Origin: Alkalinema sp. RU_4_3
GTDB taxonomy: Bacteria; Cyanobacteriota; Cyanobacteriia; Leptolyngbyales; Leptolyngbyaceae
NCBI GenBank assembly: GCA_012031975.1
Contig: JAAUSA010000004.1
Location: 1 to 62,633, forward strand
Direction: 5' to 3'
Length of the DNA: 62,633 nt
Part shown: piece by piece, positions 26,001 through 38,000 of the stretch
Layout of the letters: each line of letters begins with the position of its first letter
How positions within the stretch are numbered: position 1 is the stretch's first letter
Translations under genes and position numbers: made by a program
Notes under the pieces: generated by a model
What the model was told of the DNA's origin: nothing
Seen by the model: only the letters and a program-made list of their open reading frames with translations
Database searches by the model: none

Positions 26001-29000
26001 TCGGCGAAGGCGATCGGGCCGTCATTTAAGCCCTCGATCGTCAGGGTGACGGTGGCGGTGCTGCTGCCCCCTTGACCATCGCTGAGGGTGTAGGTGAAGC
26101 TGTCGGTGGCCGATTGACCCCGTGATAGGGATTCAAACTTGCCGTTGGGGTTGTACTTAACGGTGCCATTGGGGTTGAGCGTGACCTGTGCGCCGGAAGC
26201 CAGCGTCAGTGCCCTACCCGTGATGGCAGCCATGCCATTGATTTGGGTGATGCTGAGATTGTCACCGAGGTCAATGTCGGTATCATTTGTTCTAGGGGCG
26301 ATCGTCACGACGGTTGCTTCATTGGTGGTCACCTGATCCGCCATGCTGATGGGCGCATCGTTGATCCCTTGAATTGTCATCGTCACCGTGGCGAAATCGG
26401 TGCCTCCGGCTCCATTGGTCAAGCCGTAGGTAAAGCTATCCGTGGTGGTCTTGCCTGAACCGAGCCACTCAAACTTGCCGTTGGGATTGTAGGTCAAGGT
26501 CTTGTCCGCATTCCAGGTGACGATCGCGCCGGAGCTAAGCGCCACCGATTGGCCTGCGGTAATGGTTTGACCGCTGACGGTGGTGAGGGTGAAGGCGGTG
26601 TTGCCGTTGAAGTTGATGTCGTTGCCTAAGACGTTCAAGGTGGCGCTGGTGGCTTCCGTCGTTAGGCCGCTGTCGTTGAGCGCGATCGGGGTGATCTTGA
26701 CCGTTTCGGTATTGCTATAGCTGATGGTGCCTAGGCCACTATCCATCACTTTTTGAGCCGTTTTGTCCCAGGTGCCGATTTGCTTGGCGGGTTGGACGAA
26801 CAGGGTATCGTTGCCGCCGCCACCATCGACGGTGATATCGAAGCTAGAACGCAGGGCATCGTTGCTGGTCGAGAGGGTAATGGTGTTGTCACTGTTGTTC
26901 CCCTTGATGGCCACAACGCCGCTGGTTCGCCCCGCCACATCGGCATTCAGATGGGCCAGGGTGTACAGATAGACATCTTGGGTGGTGTTGAGTTGGACGA
27001 TCGCTGCGTTTGTTAATTCCAAATCCAGGGCATTGGTGCGAGTCCCGACCGCCGTTGCGCTTAAGCTGAGGCGATCGGTTTTGATATTTGCCGTTGGATT
27101 GTTATTGTCATCGGTATTGGCATCGATGATCGCACCGATCGAAGTTAAGCTAACACTTTGTGCTGCATATACTTGATCAACATTGAGGTTACCTTTGGCA
27201 TTGTCCACATAGATGTTTTCTTTGGCACGGGCGGTTAAGCTGCCTCCGGTGCTGTTGGCGATATTGTTAGTTAGGTCGATCGTGATGGCAGCATTGCTAC
27301 TACCGATGCTGGCGTTGCCCGCTTCCATAACTAAATCGGCACCCGTGACATTGACCGCGCCCACGGTTGCCACATCGTAAATCCCCTGCGCTCCTTTAAT
27401 CCGGACTTCGCTGCCCGCTTTGACTTGATCGAGGTTGATGTCCTGCTCGGAGCCGAGGAAGACGTTGCCGCCGGCGGTGAGGTTAATTTCACCTTGAGCA
27501 TCGATATCTACATCCTGTTTGAGACTGATGCGAATCGAGGCAATCGGGTTCGCTGATTTGCGCGGATTGGTGATGACGGCTCCGTTGGCATCGTAATAGG
27601 TGAGGTCATCGCGTTCAGCCGCACTGAGGGCAAGGCGTTGCTCCTCGGTTAAATCCGTGGCCCAATTTTTCACGTTGGCCCAGTTGTTGATCACCATTGA
27701 GCCTTCAGTCCGCCCAATGCCACCGCTAGCGGTGACAGTTACGTTGCCACCCGCTTTGATGTTGGCGGCTTCGATCGTGAATTGCGTATCGGTGACGGTG
27801 CCGAAGAGTCCAGTGCCAATCTTATTGCGCAGTTGATCCAGGCTCCACTGACTGCCTTGCCGCAGGGCATTTTGCTGCGCGGTGCTGACGGTGTAGTTGC
27901 GCTCGATCAATGTGGGATTGTAGGTGGCAACATTGGTCAGGTTTTTCCCGGTGAAATCGCTGTCTTGGAATAGATCACCGATCGCTTTGGCGACATAGGC
28001 CCGATCGCCCGTCAGCGAGACGGAACCGCCACTGAATAGCGTGTTTAACGTGTGATATTCGCTGGTCTTCGCGGTAGCCATCGCAGCGATTTGACTATTA
28101 CTGTAGCCGAGGCTTTGTAATTGGGCCTTGGCGGTGTCGCTATAGCTGTAGACGAAGTTGGCGTTGTAGGCATCGGCGGTGTATTGGCCATTCGCAGCGG
28201 CTTTGACGTTGCGATAGTTCCAGTAGGTCTGATACAGGTGTGCCACCTGTTGCTTAAAGCTGTTGATCGATTGGGCACTGCGATCGGTGGTCAAGCCCAC
28301 CTGCGACCACAGACTTTCCAACTGGGCTTGGGAATAGGGATCGACCGTTTCCGATCGATTGTTGTCAATCAAACTGCCACTGGCTACGCTCAGATTCACG
28401 TCACCGCCCGCCGTAGCACTGACGAGATAGAGATCACCACTGGTTTCTGTCAGGTTGATGTGATCGGCGGCTTTCAGCTTCAATCCAGAGATGCCATCAG
28501 CACTACTCAGGATCGTCTGGCTGCCATTGCTGAATTTGATACCGGAATTAACGCGGAGTGACTGAGTCGAAGACCCGATCGAGCCATTGTTCGAGACCAA
28601 ATTGATGGTATATCCCTGAATATCACCGCTGCCACCGCTGCTCAAGAGCGATCCTTCCGTCGATAGGGTGAGATTGCCCATGGCAACACTGGCCGCCGAA
28701 ATGGTCACATCACCCGCAATATCGGTAATCACCGCATCACTGCCAGAGAAGAATTGCAATTGGTTCACATCGGTTTTGAGATTGGCCAAGCTATTCCCGG
28801 ATAGCATCAAACTATTGCTAGTCAGCCAGCCATTGCTCGACAAGTTGCTGATCGAACCCGATGTGGATTGGAGGCTGGTGGCTCCGCCTTGATTGCGGAT
28901 CGAATCAAGCAAGAGGATATTCTTGTTGGAGGTGATGTTAACGGAGCCGCTATCGTAACCGATAAAGTTAACGTTAATCGGTGCGTCCGCATTATAGCTA

Positions 29001-32000
29001 TGGGTGTTGATGATTTTCTCACCTTTCTGATAGGTATCGCGGCGATAGTACGTGGTTTCTTTGAAGATCCACCAGCCACTTGAGGTTTCTTTCCAAGTGT
29101 CTTGATCGACGAGTTTACTCGCCTCGGTCGTTACCTTTTCGCGACTATATCGGTAGCCATTCAGGTTTAATACAGCATTGTCAATGAAAGCACCTTCTAA
29201 CAAGGGGGTTTCATCCAGCAATCGGGTGGTGGATTCAATCTCCGTGCCCGGATCTCTTGCCAATTCATCCACGCCCCAAACCTTGGATTTTTTATAGGTT
29301 TTCTCAGTTTCGGTTTGGGTGGCTTGGCCCGTGACCCAGGTAAACCGCTGGTTGGCGAGTGGATTGTAGCTGGCGCTGCGAGAATTGCTGACGGTTGAGG
29401 TTTTGCCCCCGGCGATCGAGGTGTCGGTGATGGTGATATTGTCGCCGATGCGGGTATAGGTCGTGGCCAGGGCATTGCCGTCGGCTCCCTGGCGGGCGAT
29501 GTCAACGATTTTGAGTTTGCCTTCGATGCCATCGCCGCCTGTATCGAGCTGGTTAATCGCGATCGCGTAGTTTGTGTTGTTTGTCACATTGATCCGCCCA
29601 AAGCCATCCATCACTTGCAGATTGCCATTCCCGGTGCTGATGATATGGCCCACCAGTTGCATGTAGCCCCCGGCGATCGCGACGTTATCCAGTTCAATCC
29701 GGTTTTCGGCGGCGTTGTATTTGGTGGTGATGTTAGACCCCGGCACGGTTAGGTTGAGGTAAGGCATGGCAGGCGTGTTGCCAGCGGCCTTGAGGCTGTC
29801 GTAGCTGGCCTTAAAGCTACTAATCTGTGTGTTCAAATCGCTGTTGAGCGTAACGGCGCGATCGGGGGCACCGCTTTGGATCGTGCCATTGATGTTGAGG
29901 TAGCGGGCATTGATGAACACATTGTTGGCAGCGGTGATATTGCCTGTGCTTGTGGATGCGACTGTGTCACTGCCGCTACTGCTGCTCCCATTTTCAAACC
30001 TTCTAGCCGTGCTGGAGATTTGACTGCGCGGATCACCGCCCACATGCATAAAGCCCAGGTCATCGGTGAGGCTGAAGCGGTGGGCGGTGCCACTGCCGCT
30101 GCTGGTGAGGTCGATCGCGGTACCGGATTTGGCAGTACTTTCCGTTGTTGCGAGTTTGATGGTGTTGCTATTGACGACGATCGCGAAGTAACTGCGATTA
30201 TCAGTCAAGCCACCAATGCTCGTGCCATCACCATTGTCATAGAACAATTTATCCCCAGTTTGCAAGCCATGATTGGCGAGGGTAATGGTGTTTGCAGAAG
30301 TATTGACCTGGCTGGCGGGATTTAAGTTCAGCACGGTGCCTTGGTGATTCAAGACAAAGTCGCCACCGGACTGGATATCAATGGTTTTAGCATTGATATT
30401 ACCGGAGACCAGCACGTTGCCCTCGTCATTGGCCAGTCGCACGGTGCCCTTGAAATTGGTGACCGCACCCTCGACGCTCAGATCCGGCGCAGGCGGAGTC
30501 TCGACCCCCAAGGCGGCAAAGTCATTCTTCTGCACCGCAAAGGTGGGATTGTAGGTGTTTTCCACTTGAATCAGCGACTGTTCGCTGTTACTCAATGTGG
30601 TGACTTGGCTGAAGTTGGCGGTTTGGCCCCGATCGTTGCGATTGTTGATGGTGTCATTGCTGTTGACTTCAATCTGGTTAAACAGAATTCGGCCCCCGGC
30701 GACTTCCGGAATGGTCAGGTTCTTAATCCGGAGGTAATAGGGACTGCTGTTTGTGATGCTGATTTTGGCATCACCGGGGGAATTCAAGACCCCGCTGCCC
30801 TTGAGGAAATCGCCGTTCACCCGAATATCACCCACTTTGACCGCAATATCCGGCACGTCAATATAAGTCACCTGGCTGACATCGCCCAGTTCGGTCAGTT
30901 TCATTTGCCAATATTCAATTTCCGCACTGTAGGAAGCAACGGTGCTGGCATCCCCGGCATAGGTAGCTTTCAGTTCCTGAAGTTGGACAATGTGGGCGGT
31001 GATATTGTTGTACAGATTCTCGACGCTAAGGGCGACGGTCCCAACGCCATCGGATTTTTGGGTGATGTTGATCGGATAGACATTAACACCATTAACCGTT
31101 GTGGTTGCGTTCAAGTTGAGGCGTTCATCGATCGTCAGCGTTTCTTGGTTTTCAATACTCACCTCGATCGAGCCATTCACGGTCACACCAGTGGTGTTGG
31201 TAATATCATCGCGATCCACATGAACCTCCTCAACGGAAGCTCCGACCATACTTTCATAGCTATCTTGACTCTTGTGTATCCCCATCGACTCAACGTTTCC
31301 TTCAGTCGTCAGCAGATTGGTATCCAAGACAGTCTGAATCTGTGCGCCTGCGGCGATCGTCACGGTATTTTCTAAGTTCACCGTCGCATCCGCAATCCCT
31401 GCACTACTCAGCGGCAGTGCCGTGTAGTTCCAAACATTCGATCGGGCATCCACCGTAATATTGTTGGTATTCCCTTGCAGATCTTGTCCGGCCAGCAGGT
31501 TGACATCACCTTCGGAACGCAGATAGGCTCCATTGTTCAGTTGGATTTGGTTTTTGGTGTTGGTTGTGGCGACGGAGTTGGCCGCAGGCAAACCCGCAAT
31601 CCCGTAGCTGGAGGCATTAGCCGTGGCATCGAGATTTACATCGGCAAGGGCGGCGAGGGTAATATCGCGATCGCTGTACAGGTTGGCATCCTGGATTTTA
31701 ATCACGGCATCATTGCGTTCTTGCTTCAGCTTCGATTCCGCCACGGCAACGGAAATCACCCCGCCGCTATCGAGTGTGGTTTCATCCCAAGCGGAGACGC
31801 TGTTGAGCGCGTTGACGTTGAGATCGGCTTGGGTTGTGATGGTGGTATCAAAGTCGTTGGTGGTTGAGCTATCGCCGATCGTGATGGTGGTGCTGTCTTT
31901 GATCGTCGTATTGCTAACCACGGCAGAGGCATCCAGGGCACCGCCTGATCCAGCTTCGGCATTCTCATCGTTGAGCTTGGCTTTGAGAATCGTTTGCTTA

Positions 32001-35000
32001 GCATTGACCGTGAGACTGTTGGCCTTGATTGTCAATTTTTGCTGAGTATTGTCGGTATCGAGTCCAATATCAACGCTGACATTGGTATTGACGGTGTTGG
32101 TCGTACTCGCGCCACTGCCACCCACGATCGCCGCATTCACACTATTGGCTTTGCTGTTAAAGTTCGTGGTTTGGTCGGCAGTGATGTTAATGGCATTGGC
32201 GACATTAATTTCCACATTGTCGAGCGTCCTATCCCCATCTTCGATCCGAACTTTCACCGTACTCTGGCTATCCGTCGAACTGGTCGCCGCTCGGCCTGAC
32301 ACCACACCGCCACCACCGGAGATGGCATCCGCAAAGTTCGTATCATTGCCGATCGCGTCAATCTTCAGGTTCTTGGCGGTAATATTCACGCCCGTTTCTA
32401 AATAAGCCTGGGTGGTCAGGTCAGATTCGGCCTTGGCAATATTGGCTCCGACAGCCAGTAGACCCGCGTTATAGCCATCGGCTTTGGCGGTTTGGTCGCT
32501 CTGGGCATTGGCTTTGATCGATACATCATTGGCGATCGTTAGTTTGCTATTGGTTCCCATAAAGGCCGTGACTTCGCCTTCATTCGTCGCCGTACTCTGA
32601 CTGGCATTGATCGAACCCAAGAGCGCCCCACCGGAACCGGAAGCCTCGGCATGGGCCGCATCGCCACTGGTCGGCAGAATTTGTTGGGCGAGGACGGTCA
32701 AATTATTGGCGTTAATCTGGTTGCTGCTACCAATGTAGGCATCCACCTGGGGCTTCACGATCGCGGTGGCCTCGGAGTAGCCGACCTGAATCCCCCCCGC
32801 TACTGCTACCCCTTGGGCCTCGGCTTTGGCCTTGGGCTGCGCGGTTGCGGTAATCGTCAGATCCCCGCTCAGGGTCGTCGTGACGTTACTACCGACAAAG
32901 GCTTGCACCGTACTGTCCACGGTGGCATTGATGTCCGTCCCTGTTCCCGCCGCCGCTAAACCGCCCGCGATCGCCAGTCCCTGGGCATCGATCGTGCCAT
33001 CGCCCTTGGCTTTGATATTTAAATGCGTCCCTGTGATCGTGGCATCCGTCACCTGCGCTTTCGTCCGGCTTTGGGTTTTGGCATCGGCAACCGTGGCTCC
33101 GATCGCGACGAAGCCACCACTGACTCCGTAGGCATCCGCTGTGACGTTGTCGGTGCTATCGGCGGTGACGTTAATCGTTTTACCCTTAATCGTACTGCCA
33201 GCTCCAATCTTGGCTTCTCCCGTCGATTTGACCGTCCCGATCGCTTCGCCCCCAGCGCCAGCGCCACCAATACTGGCCGCGACCGAAGTGGCGACGGCCA
33301 ATGCGTCAATATCCGACGTGGCAGTGGCGGTGAGGTTGATATTGTCGGTAATCGAAGCAACTTTTGCCTGCTCGATTGTGGCTCGTACCGTATTGTTAAT
33401 CGTCGTCTCTGTCGTCGAAACGCCCACGGATGCGCCGACATAGCTGGCGACGACCGCACCACTTCCGACCGTTGCATCGATCGTTGGGGTGTCCGTCGCT
33501 GTTAGGTTAATTTCGCCGCTTGCTTGAACGTTGTAGACTCCACTGGCAGCGCTATTAACGTTGCGGATCAAGGCTTCAACTTGATTGCTGGTGGTGGTGA
33601 TGACCTTCGCTCCGGCACCGCTAAAGCTGGCGCTGGTAGGCGCCAGCCCCGCCGCTAACGAGGCGGCCACGGCAGTATTTTCCGTCATCTTCAGTTGCGA
33701 TTGGGCTTTGAGATTAATGTCATCGCCCACGTTCACAGTCGTGCTATCGCTCGTTGTGCCACCAATCACCGATTGGATCGTATTGTCAATCGTATTGGTC
33801 ACTTCGACGGCTCCGATCGCCATGCTGAAGGAGGCACTGCTACTGCCAGAAACGGCAATGCTGCCACCCACCGCCACACTCTCGATCTGGCTTTGGTCAA
33901 GCGCCGTTTGGGTCAGGTCGCCGCCGTTATTGGCATCCGCTATGGTGGTAATCGTGCTGCCGTTTTGAATCATGGCTTGGATGGTGTTGCGGAGCGTATT
34001 GGTTACGCCCGTCCCAGCTCCCGCTGCACTTACGCCCGCACTGCTGCCCACGGCAACCGATACCGCTCCTGCCATGCCAAAGGTTTCGATTTCAGCAGTG
34101 GAAGTGGCGGTTAGATTCAAATCCCCTGCTTTGACGGTGGCTTTGTCGATCGTCGCTTGCACCGTATTGCCGATTGTGTTATCGGCGATCGCCACCCCGA
34201 CGGATGCACCCACTCCGGCATTAGAACCCACTCCCACCGCCAAACTGGCTGCGCCCGCATTGGCAGTAATTTCGCTATCGTCAGTGGCGGTGAGGTTGAC
34301 CGTTTCATCGCTGGTGACTGTGGTGTTATTTTGTGTGGTGTTATTTTGTGTGGCGTTATTTTGGATTGCCGCCGCGATCGTGCTGTTAATCGTGTTCTTA
34401 ATGCTCGTCCCAGCCCCGGCCAAAGCGATGCCAGCGCCGCTGCTGGTCGCACCCACAGCGGCAGCCCCGCTGAAGGATAGGCCATCGATCGTCGCTGTCG
34501 ATTTAGCGTTCAAATTGACATTGCCATCGGCAGTAATCGTGGCATTATCCACTAACGCCTTGATTGAGTGACCTTCTTCTTGGCCGATTTTGTTAGTGGC
34601 AACGGATGCCCCGATCGATAAAGCCGCGCCAGAACCACTGCCCAAGGTCGCCGCGATCGCGACTCCCCACCGCAGTCCGCCACGATTTTGCTGCTGTCCA
34701 TCGCCATCACGTTTACGGCAGCATTATTACTCGTGGTGATCGTGGCGGTATTTTTCACTTGCGCGACGATCGTGTTATCAATGCTGTTATTCGTTCCGGC
34801 TCCTGCCCCGCTGAGGCTGAGTCCGCCCATGGAGCCGGAGGAACCCGATGCCGATCCGCCGATACTCAGTGCATCAATTTCCGCCGTGGATTGCACCGTA
34901 ATAGTGACTGCCCCGGTGGATATGAGCTTCGATTGATCAACTTCGGCGATGATGCTGTTATGAATATCATTATTAGCCAGGGAAATGCCAGTGGCCGCAG

Positions 35001-38000
35001 TCCCGCTATAGGAACTACGGGCCAACGCCAGGGCATAGCCGCCGCTATCGGCGGTGATGTCGCTATCATCCGTGGCCGTCACACCAATCTTACCGCCGTT
35101 GTTCGTTGTAATCTTGCTGTTGGTATTTACGGTCGCCGCGATCGTATTGCTAATATCATTGAACGCGCCCGCTCCGGCTCCTGCGAGGCTCACCCCAAGC
35201 ATTGAGGTATTGGAACTCACCGAACCCGCTGCCCCGATCGCAAAGGCTTCGATCGTGCCAATCGATTCTGCCGTAATCTCCACATTGCCATTGGCGGTTA
35301 AGGTGGATTGCTCGACGACCGATCGTACCGTGTTATTGATATCGTTATAGGCTAAACCTGCCCCAGCCGTGATCGAAGCCCCGTTATTATTGGAATTAAT
35401 GCTGCCTGCGATCGCGACTCCTCCGGCATTGGCCTGTAGGGTGGAATCATCCGTCGCCTTGATCGTGATTGCGCCGCCGATCGACACCGTGGACAGTGCG
35501 ATCGCCGCTTCGGTCTGGTTGCTAATGTCATTAATGGTGACAGCCCCCGCAATCCCCACATTGACAGACGAATTCACGGCCCCCGTCCCACTGGCGGTAA
35601 CCGCATAGATTTCACTGCTGTTCAGTGCATTGACCGTCAGCGTCTGCGCCCCCGTCAATTGGCTGTTATAGATATAAGCATTGGTGGTTTGGCGTACTGT
35701 GTTTTGGTTGTAGGCTCCCGCAAGGCCTAGCGAGGCTTTGGAGGTGCCCTCTTTATTCCCGATCGTGGCCGCTACCGAACCGCCGATCGCCAAAATATCA
35801 CTGTCATTATTGGCGGTGATGCTCATGGTCGCTGGATTCGCGACCTGCACCACGACCCCGCGCAGATAGGCTTCGGTATTGTCTGTCACGCTATTGAACG
35901 CCACATCCCCCGAAACCCCGATGCCAAACTTGCTGGCTGGTTTCGTTGTGCCATCGGCATTGGTGGTCTCTTCATTGCCTGTAGCGATCGCGGAGGCCAA
36001 GGAAAACGCAGCAATACTGCCCTGATTGCGGGCATTGACAATGACGTTACCCTCACTGGTGATTGATGTGGGCAAATCCGTTTCGCCGGAATCACTCAAG
36101 TTGCCAATCACAGCACGAGTATTGCGATTGATCTGGTTAAACCCGATCGTTATGCCGATCCCAATATTTTCAGCCACAGCCACACCGCCCATGATATTCA
36201 TCACGTCGGTGTTGTCCTTGGCATTCACGACTAAACTAGCATTGGTATCACTGATGAGATTATTACCAATCACCATATTCACGCCATCATTAATTTGTGC
36301 CGTGGTGGTGTTATCGACATAAACCCAACTCCCCGCCCCACTGAAGCCAAAGGTCTCGGCTTTGCCACCAGAGGCCGCCACGTCAACGTTCATGGTTTTG
36401 CTATCGGCATTCACCTTGAGGCTATCGGCATACAGCTTTACCCCATCCTCAATCCGCGCGTTGACATCACTGCTGTAATCTAATACCAACACTGTGCCGC
36501 CCACGGCATTGCTAGCCTCGCTCCCCGCTCCAGGTAACTGCGCCTGCGGTCTGTTGGCTCGACTATTCCAGACAATTCCTGGCAGTCGAATATTGCCGCC
36601 AAAATGCACCGATTCATTGATGCTCTCGGCGTTCACAATGACATTTTGCTGATCCGATCGGAGTTGGGTATTTTGGTTAATTTGGGCATTGCGATCGATG
36701 TAGGCATTGCTGGTGTGATTTAAGCCGAGAATCGTCACTGCTCCGGCCATACCGACTTTGCTGGTGCTCTTGGCCGTTGCCTGACTCCAGCTATCAAAAA
36801 CGTAGTTATCCAACCCTAAATTGCTGTCCAGATAGCCCGCTAAAGTTCCAATAAATTGACCCGCCTTGCCATACCAAGTCCCCGGCCCTTTAAAGGGTTC
36901 GGCCAAATTCACGCCCCATTGAAGGCTATAGGCGTTGAGGGCTTGGCTGGTGACGGAGAGATCTTTGTAGGCATTCACCGTTGCCCCATTACCAATGTAA
37001 GCATTGACCGTATTGGTGTAATCCCCGATCGCGAGGGCTGCCGAGCCAGCAAATTTGCCACCCGTCGAACTACTCGAACCACCCGTCGAGCCACCCGTTG
37101 AACCACCTGTCGAGCCAGCAGTAGTTGCATCCTTTGTCGTATCGAGATCAGAACTGGCTGACACATCAGGACGATTCGCCGCCACTGCTTGAACCGTAAT
37201 CGCTCCTTGGCTGGAAGTCACACTGGCCGCTATATCGTCAGCGGTGTTGCCATTTTCTGCCTTGCCGCCAATGCGCGCCGTCACGGTATTGGTGTCGCTC
37301 ATATAGGCTGATGCGGCCCCAATTTGGATGGCGGGGGCTTGTTTTTGGGTTCTCTCGCTGCCCTTGGCGGATTTTGAGGATATGAAGGATGATAATTTGT
37401 CCCAAACTGCCTTGCTTGCTGAGCCGTATATGCCACCCAGCAGACTGCCACTAGGACTACCGACCCCAGCATTGGCGCTGACCCCGCTGCCGCCCAGCAA
37501 TGAATTGCCTCCCGAAAAAACGCTGGCAATCGGGGCATTGGTCTGGGCCGCATTCACCGTAATATCACCCGTTGCGATGACAGTACCATCGATCGCGGCA
37601 TGGGTCTTCCCCTCCTCAAATGAAACCGCGACGGCCATGGCCGCATAGCCATCCTTACCCGTTTTCGACTTAGCATCGGTTTGATTGCGATCGATGGTGT
37701 TCGCCGTCACCGCGACGCTGCCGCCTGCCTTAATGATGGCCTTATCCGTCACCTCAGCGATCGAGTCACTATACAATTCACTCATCGCCACAGCTCCCGC
37801 CAGGCTAGCGGCTCCGCTGTTATCCCATCGGGCCGTATTCACTTGAACATCGACGGTGTTATCGGTCAGGGTGGTGAGGCTGACATCCCCACTGGTTTCG
37901 ATCAAGCCAGCGATGGACACTTTAGCAGTTGCATCCGCTTTGCCATAGGCTGCCCCTAACACGTAGGAAAACAGCGGCTGAATCGTGGCGTTGGTCTTTG

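Noticed and set aside
23099-26690. CRISPR-like periodicity
   Set aside because: The period is of coding repeats (Ig-like and FG-GAP units) with frame maintained; there are no short identical repeats with unique spacers.
30341-31375. A 344-codon plus-strand frame inside the giant gene
   Set aside because: It is antisense to repetitive coding sequence and has no domain; the repeats with few stops on the opposite strand explain its length.
34117-34571. Long plus-strand frames opposite the giant gene
   Set aside because: They mirror the repeat structure of the minus-strand gene, are rich in Ala, Val, Pro and Thr, and show no protein family; they are antisense shadows.
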